Positions 1-6,434 are shown, counted from the stretch's first letter. The stretch: 11,245 nucleotides of DNA from CAZDXB01 sp964509335 (GCA_964509335.1 CAZDXB010000053.1:1-11245), one strand, 5' to 3'. Translations and numbers: made by a program. Notes: generated by a model not told the origin, from the sequence alone.

Positions 1-52
1 GAGGAAAAAGGAAAGAATTTGGGAGCGAGGAAAAAGGAAAGAATTTGGGAGC
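1..52. repeat. Two exact tandem copies of a 26-bp unit
   Basis: Positions 1-26 and 27-52 are identical and begin GAGGAAAAAGG. The unit is not a multiple of three and different frames hit stops nearby, so it is probably non-coding. The left window edge cuts the array, so more copies may lie upstream. Confidence 0.85.
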
Positions 53-102
53 GAGATAAAGAGATAACATTGATTGCGAAATAAAGAGACAACATTGATT
101 TG
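53..102. repeat. Two near-identical copies of a 25-bp unit
   Basis: Positions 53-77 and 78-102 differ at four of 25 positions and share the core AACATTGATT. They follow directly on the 26-bp repeat pair and end about 28 bases before the first start codon, so any promoter of the next gene would overlap them. I see no clear -35/-10 pair. Confidence 0.75.
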
Positions 103-130
103 TTATTGGAAAAATAAAACAAGGTAAACG

Positions 131-1168
131 ATGAAAAGAACGATAATATTGGCGGTTGTCGCGCTCGCGATTACGGCGACGGCGCTCGGCGAGGTTAAAA
201 CGGTAGAGATTAATATGTCGAAGCTGGAACTCGAATCGACGAACAAAATTGGCGTTAATCTCGAGGAAGGCGACAAGTTCGTCATAAAACTAAAAAACAT
301 TCTGCCGAGTATGAAATATATAATCGAATACGACGGCTACGCCGCCTCCGTCAAGCCAAAGACATTGTCGGTAAACAAAGACGCCAAAGGATGCGCCGAA
401 TTTTACGAAGCGGAAAAATTCAATCTGTTCTATGAAATCGACGAAAAAGTCGTTTCGATGATTAGAAACAAATTTTTCGACAATATAAAGAAATACTGCG
501 AAAGCGAATCGCAAAAAGCCAGATATACCGATTCAATCGACGCTTTGACTTCAGCGGTAGTTTTTGAAAGCGGCGCCGAATACGACCTCGCGGCGAGCGT
601 AAAAATCAGACGCCCGCCCACAAAAGAAAACAAGGGAGAAAGAGAATGGGATGTGAAGTTCGTAAGCGAGCCGACGAAAAAGAAATCCAAAGACAGAACA
701 ATCGCCGAGGGCGATAGATGGATGATAAGCTACGGTTTTTCGTATCCCATTATGTTCTCGACGGCACAGAGATATTACACGGCTGCAAGCGATTCGGTAG
801 AAGGCAAATTCGAGATACATAAAATGAGAGACAACGAATACATCCGTTTCATTCCGTCGATATTTTTGCACTGGAACACAATGAGCGGCGAAGACAAACA
901 TTGGAATATCAGCGTAGCCGGCGGCGTCGGTTTCGACTCCGACAATCCTATCATACTATGGGGCGTCGCTATGACTTATCGTTGCGTTCTTAGCTTTAAT
1001 TTCGGCGCCTTAGTCCACAAAGTTAGCAAGTTGCACGGCAGGTATTCCGAAGGAGATATAATAAGCGAAATATTAGATTACGAGCAATTGCACACGATGC
1101 GTTACAGAATAAACCCGTTTTTCGGCGTTTCGTTCCGGTTCGATAGTTTTACGAGGGATAGCCGTTAG
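131..1168 (+). CDS. Secreted or outer-membrane protein of unknown function
   Basis: A 345-residue protein that I do not recognise. It opens with a classic Sec signal peptide: MKRT, a hydrophobic stretch at residues 4-18 and a probable cleavage site after TALG (residue 20). No lipobox cysteine is present. Residues 21-190 are charged and soluble-looking, with a lysine-rich linker at 182-189 (PTKKKSKD). From about residue 195 the sequence alternates polar and hydrophobic residues with aromatic and glycine strands (WMISYGFSYPIMF, ISVAGGVGFD, LSFNFGALV, INPFFGVSFRF), which resembles a small outer-membrane beta-barrel or a beta-rich surface domain. The start at 131 is supported by AAGG at 121-124. 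It stands alone, with repeats on both sides. That it is a CDS is secure; the barrel idea is an inference from pattern only. Confidence 0.8.
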   Translation: MKRTIILAVVALAITATALGEVKTVEINMSKLELESTNKIGVNLEEGDKFVIKLKNILPSMKYIIEYDGYAASVKPKTLSVNKDAKGCAEFYEAEKFNLFYEIDEKVVSMIRNKFFDNIKKYCESESQKARYTDSIDALTSAVVFESGAEYDLAASVKIRRPPTKENKGEREWDVKFVSEPTKKKSKDRTIAEGDRWMISYGFSYPIMFSTAQRYYTAASDSVEGKFEIHKMRDNEYIRFIPSIFLHWNTMSGEDKHWNISVAGGVGFDSDNPIILWGVAMTYRCVLSFNFGALVHKVSKLHGRYSEGDIISEILDYEQLHTMRYRINPFFGVSFRFDSFTRDSR

Positions 1169-1224
1169 TTCCGAGAATTAACTAAGCTAAGAAAAATATA
1201 TATTGTGCGTCATTAGAGCTGAAA

Positions 1225-1324
1225 NNNNNNNNNNNNNNNNNNNNNNNNNNNNNNNNNNNNNNNNNNNNNNNNNNNNNNNNNNNNNNNNNNNNNNNNNNNN
1301 NNNNNNNNNNNNNNNNNNNNNNNN
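1225..1324. other. Assembly gap of 100 N
   Basis: Exactly 100 consecutive N, a conventional placeholder length, so the true size is unknown. The left flank ends AGCTGAAA and the right flank starts with the repeat unit ATCTGTAGGGGCTGAAA. The gap therefore lies inside the tandem array and was probably caused by its collapse. Confidence 0.97.
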
Positions 1325-1392
1325 ATCTGTAGGGGCTGAAAATCTGTAGGGGCTGAAAATCTGTAGGGGCTGAAAATCTGTAGGGGCTGAAA
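1325..1392. repeat. Tandem array of a 17-bp REP-derived unit
   Basis: Four exact consecutive copies of ATCTGTAGGGGCTGAAA (1325-1341, 1342-1358, 1359-1375, 1376-1392). The unit is the left arm and loop of the neighbouring 28-nt hairpin plus one base, without the right arm. The last unit continues into a complete hairpin. The array enters the N gap on its left, so the copy number is a minimum. There are no spacers, so it is not a CRISPR array. Confidence 0.95.
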
Positions 1393-1407
1393 ATCTTCAG
1401 CCCCTAC
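1380..1407. repeat. REP-like 28-nt hairpin, copy 1
   Basis: Left arm GTAGGGGCTGAA, loop AATC, right arm TTCAGCCCCTAC: a perfect 12-bp stem with a 4-nt loop. The 5' foot is GTAG, the tetranucleotide known at the foot of REPs recognised by RAYT enzymes. It terminates the 17-bp array and is identical to the copy at 1471, the identity running a further four bases (TTCT). Confidence 0.85.
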
Positions 1408-1422
1408 TTCTATCCATAAAGA

Positions 1423-1451
1423 CAAACATATCAACGCTAAAAATATGTTTG
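1423..1451. repeat. Inverted repeat between the two REP hairpins
   Basis: Arms CAAACATAT (1423-1431) and ATATGTTTG (1443-1451) pair perfectly over 9 bp around an 11-nt loop. The stem is A/T-rich with no T tract, so a terminator role is not supported. It may simply be part of the spacer of a composite (REPIN-like) element. Confidence 0.5.
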
Positions 1452-1470
1452 GAAAAATACATAATACCTT

Positions 1471-1498
1471 GTAGGGGCTGAAAATCTTCAGCCCCTAC
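1471..1498. repeat. REP-like 28-nt hairpin, copy 2
   Basis: Identical to the hairpin at 1380-1407 (12-bp stem, AATC loop, GTAG foot). It lies 60 bases beyond the transposase stop codon and so would be in the 3' untranslated part of that transcript, where it could also protect or end the RNA. Confidence 0.85.
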
Positions 1499-1558
1499 TT
1501 CTTCAGCGCTTAACCCAGTACCGCAACATTTTTGTAAGAGTATATTTTTACATAAATA

Positions 1559-2110
1559 CTAAACCGTGTAATTTTTATTATGATATTCGTCGAGCGCCCA
1601 CTTCAGCGGATTTTGTTCGATATATTTTCTGATTTCATATAACTCCTTATCGTTTCGAATAATACGCTCATAGTAATTTCTTTGCCATACGTTATGGATA
1701 TTCGTGTTTCTTCTAAACCATTTTGTAACGCCAATTTTAAATCCTTTAACTATTGAACCCAATGAGCGCGGTATTATATTTTGGAATTCATTGAGAGATG
1801 AGCAACTATGGGGCTGAAGATTTTCAGCCCCTACGTTCTGTCCCTTTATAACTACTACAAAATGTATATGATTAGGCATAATTACATAATAATCTAATTC
1901 AGAGTTACTAAAATGAGATGGAATTTCTTTCAAACATTTTTCCGTGAATTGTCCAGAGCGGTTTGATTTCATTTTGTCATTTTCTATCATTCCGAACAAA
2001 TTGCGCTTATTAAAAGTGCATACGGTAACGTAATAATATCCGGGTTTTGAGTAGTCGTATTCTTTCAATCGCAAAGATTTTCTTTTATGTTTATCTATCT
2101 TGCTTTTCAT
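1559..2110 (-). CDS. REP-associated tyrosine transposase (RAYT, IS200-like Y1 fold)
   Basis: A 183-residue single-domain Y1 transposase. The HUH metal-binding motif is MPNHIHFV (H81, H83). The candidate nucleophilic tyrosine is Y146 or Y147 in WQRNYYERIIRN, the form this motif takes in RAYTs. The N-terminal RLKEYDYSKPGYYYVTVCT also matches the family. RAYTs nick single-stranded DNA next to REP hairpins and are thought to spread or maintain them. Length is within the family range. Residues 93-101 are encoded by a REP hairpin lying inside the gene (1807-1834), in the segment between the HUH half and the C-terminal half. The gene starts 22 bases after the metalloprotease gene in the same direction, without a clear Shine-Dalgarno sequence. 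No inverted repeats bracket it as an insertion sequence, which fits a domesticated, immobile RAYT. The frame looks intact. Confidence 0.92.
   Translation of the reverse strand: MKSKIDKHKRKSLRLKEYDYSKPGYYYVTVCTFNKRNLFGMIENDKMKSNRSGQFTEKCLKEIPSHFSNSELDYYVIMPNHIHFVVVIKGQNVGAENLQPHSCSSLNEFQNIIPRSLGSIVKGFKIGVTKWFRRNTNIHNVWQRNYYERIIRNDKELYEIRKYIEQNPLKWALDEYHNKNYTV
1807..1834 (-). repeat. REP-like hairpin inside the transposase gene
   Basis: On the transposase strand this reads GTAGGGGCTGAA, AATC, TTCAGCCCC, then ATA in place of the consensus TAC: 25 of 28 positions match the free copies. The core GGGGCTGAA/TTCAGCCCC stem remains perfect. It is read in frame as V93-G-A-E-N-L-Q-P-H101. Confidence 0.9.
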
Positions 2111-2132
2111 AAAACGAATTGAGCGATAAGAT

Positions 2133-2885
2133 TCACTTAATTAAGTTAACAAGACTACCTTTCTCGGTCGCTCTGTTTTGTTGTTCTTCGTAAGCTCTCG
2201 CCGGCGAGAAATCGCCTTGTATTCGCTGGGATATATTTTCGTTCCTTTGTCCTTGCAACTCGGCTCTCGCTCTCGCTTCGATTGAGGACGCGCTCGCGGC
2301 GACGGCTCTGTCTTGCGCCGAGGGATCCGCCGGAGCTAAAGCGGCTCGCCTAATCTGTTGCATCTTTCTTATTACTTCTTCGGGATTGTCTAAATCGTAG
2401 GACATATCGATTTTTACTTCGCCGCTGACGGCGTATCGATTGCCGTCGGGACCTACGGTGTAAACGTAATCGCCGCCCCTGACTAGACCGCCGCCCGCCG
2501 CTCTGTGAGCCGATTCGTGCGCTTTCACAGCTTGGTCGATTCTCTTGAGATTTTGAACGAGCTTTCTTTCGCTTGAAGTTAATTCCTCTTTGACTTTAGC
2601 GGCGCTTTCGTTCGCTTTTTCCCTAGTTTTATCCGTTTCTCTCGGCTTTTCTTTTGTTTCGGGGACGAACGCTAAAGGAGTTTTTCCTATATCGGAGTAA
2701 TTTTCGTTTTGTGGGGGCTTTTTAGGAGTTTTCTCAAATGAATCATTCGTTTTAGGCGGGGCGCCGCCGTTATTCGGTAAGATTCTGTTTAGGTAATCGT
2801 CAGACTTAGGCTGTTTGGTTCCCGACTGGGAGACATCTCTCGGTTTTATCTCTATGTCTTTATACCTTATTTCGGGAACTTTCAT
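2133..2885 (-). CDS. SprA-related putative metalloprotease
   Basis: A 250-residue protein with a long, proline-, lysine- and glutamate-rich, probably disordered N-terminal half (about 1-100) and a conserved C-terminal core. The core holds an HExxH zinc signature, HESAH (H123, E124, H127), followed by AAGGG, the GPDGNRYAVSGEVKID segment (145-160) and the RKMQQIRRAALAPADPSAQD block (173-192). This order is the signature of the SprA-related/CJM1_0395 putative metalloprotease family, whose substrate I do not know. The tail (195-240) is alanine-, arginine- and glutamine-rich. No signal peptide is present. Start at 2885 is supported by AAAAGGA just upstream on the minus strand. The family call is strong; protease activity is inferred from HExxH alone. 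The gene is divergent from the sxtJ-type operon. Confidence 0.88.
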   Translation of the reverse strand: MKVPEIRYKDIEIKPRDVSQSGTKQPKSDDYLNRILPNNGGAPPKTNDSFEKTPKKPPQNENYSDIGKTPLAFVPETKEKPRETDKTREKANESAAKVKEELTSSERKLVQNLKRIDQAVKAHESAHRAAGGGLVRGGDYVYTVGPDGNRYAVSGEVKIDMSYDLDNPEEVIRKMQQIRRAALAPADPSAQDRAVAASASSIEARARAELQGQRNENISQRIQGDFSPARAYEEQQNRATEKGSLVNLIK

Positions 2886-3013
2886 TTATATTCCTTTTAA
2901 CCCAAACGCTCCAAAATTACTCGCGTTTTTCTTAATAAAAACAACTATCCATTTTCTATTATCGGTTAAACTGAAATAATACTTTAACTTTTTAGCGATT
3001 TTTTCTTTTTGTT

Positions 3014-3032
3014 TATACGATAATTGCGTATA
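3014..3032. promoter_or_regulatory. Inverted repeat in the divergent spacer
   Basis: Arms TATACG (3014-3019) and CGTATA (3027-3032) flank the 7-bp spacer ATAATTG. It lies 30 bases before the SxtJ start and between divergent genes, where an operator or promoter is expected. The sequence around it is A/T-rich and I could not fix a -35/-10 pair, so this is a weak candidate. Confidence 0.3.
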
Positions 3033-3062
3033 TTTTTTCCGATATTTGCACAGAGAGAGTTT

Positions 3063-3437
3063 ATGATTAAGCAAATTAGAATATTTGGTTTTATTTGGAC
3101 GGTGATTTTCGCCGCTATAGCCGTTTTTCCGATATTTTTCGGAAACGAAGCGAGGCTTTGGGCGGTCGGAGCGGCGGCTTTTTTCGGCGCCGTTAGTTTA
3201 ATCGTTCCGAGAATATTAACAATTCCTTACAAGCTATGGATTAAGCTCGGCGAAACGATATCTTTGCTGATTTCCAACGTCGTAATATTTCTAATGTTCT
3301 ATTTGCTTTTCGTCCCGATTGGTTTAATAGCTAAGCTTTTCAGCAGGGATTTCTTAGATAAAAAAATCGACGCCAAAGCGGAAACTTATTGGGAAAAAAG
3401 AAAAATTAACCCCGGTTCAATGAATAATCAATTTTAG
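3063..3437 (+). CDS. SxtJ-family membrane protein
   Basis: A 124-residue inner-membrane protein with hydrophobic segments at about 8-27, 32-50 and 64-95. The C-terminal part carries the family pattern: PYKLWIKLGE, then FVPIGLIAKLFSRD (83-96), then TYWEKR (108-113) and a final NNQF. In SxtJ relatives the same positions read P.GL..R..G.D.L and SYW..R. The family has no known enzymatic role; members sit beside NodU-like carbamoyltransferases, including in saxitoxin clusters, and may anchor the enzyme at the membrane. I chose the ATG at 3063, preceded by GAGAGAG, over an in-frame ATG at 3024 that would add 13 residues with no ribosome site. It is the first gene of a four-gene operon; nine bases separate it from the next start. 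Confidence 0.85.
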   Translation: MIKQIRIFGFIWTVIFAAIAVFPIFFGNEARLWAVGAAAFFGAVSLIVPRILTIPYKLWIKLGETISLLISNVVIFLMFYLLFVPIGLIAKLFSRDFLDKKIDAKAETYWEKRKINPGSMNNQF

Positions 3438-3446
3438 GAGATAAAT

Positions 3447-3596
3447 ATGTCTTTTTTCGGCGAATTATTAACGTTTTTGAGGCAGAGAAAGAAATTATGG
3501 CTTCTGCCGATTATTCTTATAATGCTTTTTCTCGGACTATTGATTGTGTTAACCAGCGGTTCGGTTGTGGCTCCTTTCATATATACGATTTTTTAA
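3447..3596 (+). CDS. Small DUF5989 membrane protein (SxtK-like)
   Basis: A 49-residue protein. It begins MSFFGELLTFLRQRKKLWLL, followed by one hydrophobic helix (about 18-36) and ends VVAPFIYTIF. The pattern SFFGEL..FLR.RKK.WLLP, a leucine-rich helix and APFIYTLF is the DUF5989 hallmark; SxtK of saxitoxin clusters is, as I recall, of this type. A strong Shine-Dalgarno, AGGAG (3436-3440), overlaps the SxtJ stop codon and precedes the ATG at 3447. The charged RQRKK preceding the helix suggests the N-terminus is cytoplasmic. Function is unknown; constant pairing with SxtJ and a carbamoyltransferase suggests a membrane complex. Its stop codon lies one base before the next start. It is short enough to be missed by gene callers. 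Confidence 0.9.
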   Translation: MSFFGELLTFLRQRKKLWLLPIILIMLFLGLLIVLTSGSVVAPFIYTIF

Positions 3597-3597
3597 T

Positions 3598-4599
3598 ATG
3601 AACGCTTTTTTTGACAAAGATATACTCGAATTGACGCAATGTCCGTCCTGCGGCGGAAATCTGAATGTAACCGGCGACGCTTTGCATTGCGGCGTTTGCG
3701 ACGCCGCATTTGACATAAGAGAGGAAATTCCGGAGCTTTTCGTTTCGGACTCTTCAAAATCAAACTTGTCCGACAGAGTTAAGAGCTTCTACGAAGAAAC
3801 GCCCTTTCCCGATTACGACGAATTCGACTCTTTAGGCTCGCTCATCTCAAAAGCGAAGAAGAGCGTCTTCGCAAAAGCTCTGGACGACAATCTTCCTTTC
3901 GGCGCGAAAATTCTCGAAGTAGGATGCGGCACCGGACAAATGACTAACTACTTAAGCTCCGCATACAGAAAAGCAATTGGCATAGACGCGTCTTTCGCTT
4001 CCTTGCTTCTAGGCAAAGATTTCGCCAACGAACAAAAATGCGCCAGAGCGGGATTCGCGCAAATGAACCTGTTCAAACCCGCTTTCAAAAAAGAGTCTTT
4101 CGATTTCGTAATTTCGCTCGGCGTATTGCATCATACTTTCAACGCTTACTTAGCTTTCCAAAAATGCGCCCAACTCGTCAAGCCCGGCGGTTATTTCGTT
4201 TTCGGGCTTTATCATAAATGGGGCAGAATCCTGCAAAGAATCAAGAGATCGATTTATAAGTTATTCGGTCCGAAAGATTTTTTATACTCGGGAACCTTAA
4301 AAAGGCAAAACGTTAGCGAAGCGAAAAAACAGGCTTGGATAAACGACCAGTTCGCGAATTTGAAAGAAACGAGACACACGATTAATCAATCGATTAAATG
4401 GCTCGAAAAAAACGGCTTCGAGTTTATTTCCAGCATACCGGCGCCTGGGCTGTTCGAAAAATACGAGTTGGACAAACTTTTCGAAAAAAGAGAGCGACCG
4501 AGCAAAGCGGAGCTAATGATAAACGAAGCGTTAATGACGTTCACGAACGCAAGGGAAGGCGGTTTTTTTATCGTAGTTGGAAGGAAAAAAGCGGAATAA
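3598..4599 (+). CDS. SAM-dependent methyltransferase with N-terminal zinc ribbon
   Basis: A 333-residue protein. Residues 13-47 form a Trm112-like zinc ribbon with two CxxC knuckles (C15, C18, C31, C34). Residues about 100-205 are a Rossmann methyltransferase: motif I LEVGCGTGQ (106-114), the strand-2 acidic residue D130 in GID, SFDFVISLGVLHHT (167-180) and VKPGGYFVFG (194-203). The C-terminal 120 residues are less conserved and may bind the acceptor. I use the ATG at 3598, one base after the upstream stop, rather than the ATG at 3565, which would overlap the DUF5989 gene by 32 bases. Substrate is unknown. The tight coupling (TAATATG at both ends of the gene) suggests it methylates the same molecule or polymer that the next gene carbamoylates. 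Confidence 0.88.
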   Translation: MNAFFDKDILELTQCPSCGGNLNVTGDALHCGVCDAAFDIREEIPELFVSDSSKSNLSDRVKSFYEETPFPDYDEFDSLGSLISKAKKSVFAKALDDNLPFGAKILEVGCGTGQMTNYLSSAYRKAIGIDASFASLLLGKDFANEQKCARAGFAQMNLFKPAFKKESFDFVISLGVLHHTFNAYLAFQKCAQLVKPGGYFVFGLYHKWGRILQRIKRSIYKLFGPKDFLYSGTLKRQNVSEAKKQAWINDQFANLKETRHTINQSIKWLEKNGFEFISSIPAPGLFEKYELDKLFEKRERPSKAELMINEALMTFTNAREGGFFIVVGRKKAE

Positions 4600-4600
4600 T

Positions 4601-6427
4601 ATGAGAATACTCGGGATATCGGCGTATTATCACGACTCGGCGGCGGCGTTAATTGAAGACGGCGAAATAATCGCGGCGGCGCAGGAAGAACGTTTCTTGC
4701 GAAAAAAACATTACAGCGACTTCCCCTCGAGCGCGGCGAAGTTTTGCCTCGACTACGCCAATCTGAAGCTGAGCGATATTGACTTCGTCGCTTTTTACGA
4801 TAAGCCGTTTCTGAAATTCGAGCGGCTGCTTCTGACTTATATAAACGAAGCGCCGAGAGGATTCAAATCGTTCCGCAAAGCAATCCCCGTTTGGCTCAAA
4901 GAAAAATTGTTCTTGAAAAAATCTATAATCGACGAACTCAAAGGTATTGGCGGTTTGTCGAAAAAAGAAATCGACGCTAAAGTCAAATTCGCCGAGCATC
5001 ATATCTCGCACTGCGCTTCTGCGTTTTATCCCAGCCCGTTCGATAGCGCGGCAATCGTTACAAGCGACGGCGTCGGCGAGTGGGCGACTTCCAGTATAGC
5101 TTTCGGCGACAAAAACGACATAGAAATTCTGGAAGAACTACACTTCCCACATTCCCTCGGATTATTATACTCCGCGTTCACTTACTTCTGCGGATTCAAA
5201 GTTAACGACGGGGAATACAAGCTAATGGGCTTGGCTCCTTACGGAGAGCCGAAATATGTCGATTTAATAAAAGACAAGTTAATCGACTTAAAAAACGACG
5301 GCTCTTTAAAGCTGAATATGGAATACTTCAACTATACCGTCGGTTTGACGATGACGAACGACAAATTCGCCGAGCTTTTCGGAATTGCGCCGAGACGCCC
5401 GGAATCGCCTCTTACTCAAAAATATATGGACATAGCCAAGTCCATACAAGAAGTCGCGGAAGAAGCGATAATAAAAACCGCCCGACACGCTCGAAAAATT
5501 GCCGGAAGCCCGAATTTATGCTTAGCGGGCGGCGTAGCTCTCAACTGCGTAGCCAACGGCAAATTACTCAAGGAAAACATATTCGACGAAATATGGATTC
5601 AGCCCGCCGCAGGAGACGCGGGCGGTTCGGTAGGAGCGGCGTTAGCTTTATACTATAAAGAGTTTAGCGAAAAAAGAAGCGTCTCGAAAAAAGATAAAAT
5701 GAAAAGCGCTTTTCTCGGTCCCGAGTATTCCGACGAAGAAATCAAGCGAACTTTAGATAAATACGGCGCCAAATACGAAACAATCGCCGATAGAGATGAG
5801 CTAATAGACTTCGCCGCCGGGGAAATAGCGAATCAGAAAATAGTCGGATGGTTTCAGGGACGGATGGAATTCGGACCGAGAGCTTTGGGAGCGAGGAGTA
5901 TACTAGCCGACCCGCGCTCGCCAGAAGCCCGAAGCAAAATAAATCGCAAAATAAAATTCAGGGAAGGCTTCCGTCCATTCGCTCCGAGCGTATTAGAGGA
6001 AAAGGCGGCGGAATACTTCGACTTAGACGCGCCCAGCCCGTATATGATATTAGTCGCCGACGTCTTAGAGCGCCGAAGAAAAAACGTTCAAGAAGACAAC
6101 GAAATAAAAGGTCTGGATAAACTAAACCTCGTTCGCTCGGAAATACCCGCCGTTACTCACGTAGATTATTCCGCCAGAATACAAACCGTCAAAGAAAGCG
6201 ACAATCCTTTGTATCATCGATTGATAAAGAAATTCGAAGAGAAAACCGGGGTTCCGCTCGTCGTGAACACCTCCTTTAACGTTAGAGGCGAACCGATTGT
6301 CCGCTCGCCCGAAAACGCTTACAAATGCTTTATGAAAACGGAGATGGATACGTTCGTCGTCGGCTCCTTCGTCCTCCGCAAAGAACGCCAACCGACGGAA
6401 ATAGATATTAAGAAATGGAATCGGTAA
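4601..6427 (+). CDS. NodU/CmcH-family O-carbamoyltransferase
   Basis: A 608-residue cytoplasmic enzyme that transfers a carbamoyl group from carbamoyl phosphate, via carbamoyl-adenylate, to a hydroxyl group. The N-terminal Kae1/TsaD-like domain spans about 1-350: MRILGISAYYHDSAAAL at the start, HHISHCASAF (133-142) with metal ligands H133 and H137, TSDGVGEW (154-161) with D156, and GDAGG (338-342) with D339. The spacing of these four matches the TobZ iron site as I know it. NDGEYKLMGLAPYGEPKY (202-219) and AGGVALNC (309-316) are also family hallmarks. The C-terminal YrdC-like domain shows GRMEFGPRALGARSIL (420-435), FRPFAPSVL and VNTSFNVRGEPIV (555-567). I chose the ATG at 4601, one base after the methyltransferase stop, not the one at 4577 that would overlap that gene. 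Full length. The acceptor is unknown; a glycan or secondary metabolite is likely. Confidence 0.95.
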   Translation: MRILGISAYYHDSAAALIEDGEIIAAAQEERFLRKKHYSDFPSSAAKFCLDYANLKLSDIDFVAFYDKPFLKFERLLLTYINEAPRGFKSFRKAIPVWLKEKLFLKKSIIDELKGIGGLSKKEIDAKVKFAEHHISHCASAFYPSPFDSAAIVTSDGVGEWATSSIAFGDKNDIEILEELHFPHSLGLLYSAFTYFCGFKVNDGEYKLMGLAPYGEPKYVDLIKDKLIDLKNDGSLKLNMEYFNYTVGLTMTNDKFAELFGIAPRRPESPLTQKYMDIAKSIQEVAEEAIIKTARHARKIAGSPNLCLAGGVALNCVANGKLLKENIFDEIWIQPAAGDAGGSVGAALALYYKEFSEKRSVSKKDKMKSAFLGPEYSDEEIKRTLDKYGAKYETIADRDELIDFAAGEIANQKIVGWFQGRMEFGPRALGARSILADPRSPEARSKINRKIKFREGFRPFAPSVLEEKAAEYFDLDAPSPYMILVADVLERRRKNVQEDNEIKGLDKLNLVRSEIPAVTHVDYSARIQTVKESDNPLYHRLIKKFEEKTGVPLVVNTSFNVRGEPIVRSPENAYKCFMKTEMDTFVVGSFVLRKERQPTEIDIKKWNR

Positions 6428-6434
6428 AGCGCCA

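Larger units (their letters stand above)
1169..1558. other. Gene-free repeat island between convergent genes
   Basis: This 390-base stretch separates the 3' ends of the secreted protein and the RAYT transposase. It holds the N gap, a 17-bp tandem array, two identical REP-like hairpins and one weaker inverted repeat, all listed separately. No coding sequence is supportable. The rest (1169-1224 and 1499-1558) is A/T-rich spacer. Confidence 0.8.

Noticed and set aside
1169..1200. Rho-independent terminator after the secreted-protein gene
   Set aside because: TAGTT/AACTA gives only a five-pair stem with no GC-rich core and no T run after it.
1325..1407. CRISPR array
   Set aside because: The 17-bp units follow one another with no unique spacers, and no cas genes are present.
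1213..1434. Minus-strand reading frame across the N gap
   Set aside because: Most of it is N, and the rest is translation of the 17-bp tandem repeats (FQPLQI units).
3024..3062. N-terminal extension of the SxtJ gene to an upstream ATG
   Set aside because: No ribosome site stands before 3024, while GAGAGAG stands before the ATG at 3063, which begins a typical membrane-protein start.
2886..3074. 62-codon minus-strand reading frame ending directly before the metalloprotease start
   Set aside because: It starts with TTG inside the SxtJ gene, lies mostly in an A/T-rich divergent spacer, has a lysine-rich sequence typical of such spacers and matches no family I know.
3565..3597. N-terminal extension of the methyltransferase
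   Set aside because: The 11 extra residues are the out-of-frame end of the DUF5989 gene; the ATG at 3598 follows its stop by one base and begins just before the zinc ribbon.
4577..4600. N-terminal extension of the carbamoyltransferase
   Set aside because: The extra MEGKKRNN is the end of the methyltransferase gene in another frame; MRILGISAYYHDS at 4601 is the usual family start.
5848..6120. Plus-strand reading frame inside the carbamoyltransferase gene
   Set aside because: Its arginine- and serine-rich translation is the out-of-frame reading of conserved C-terminal domain sequence.
3063..6427. Part of a saxitoxin biosynthesis cluster
   Set aside because: Only the J/K/carbamoyltransferase-type genes are shared. 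No polyketide synthase-like, amidinotransferase or tailoring oxygenase genes are present, and this trio occurs widely in unrelated bacteria.
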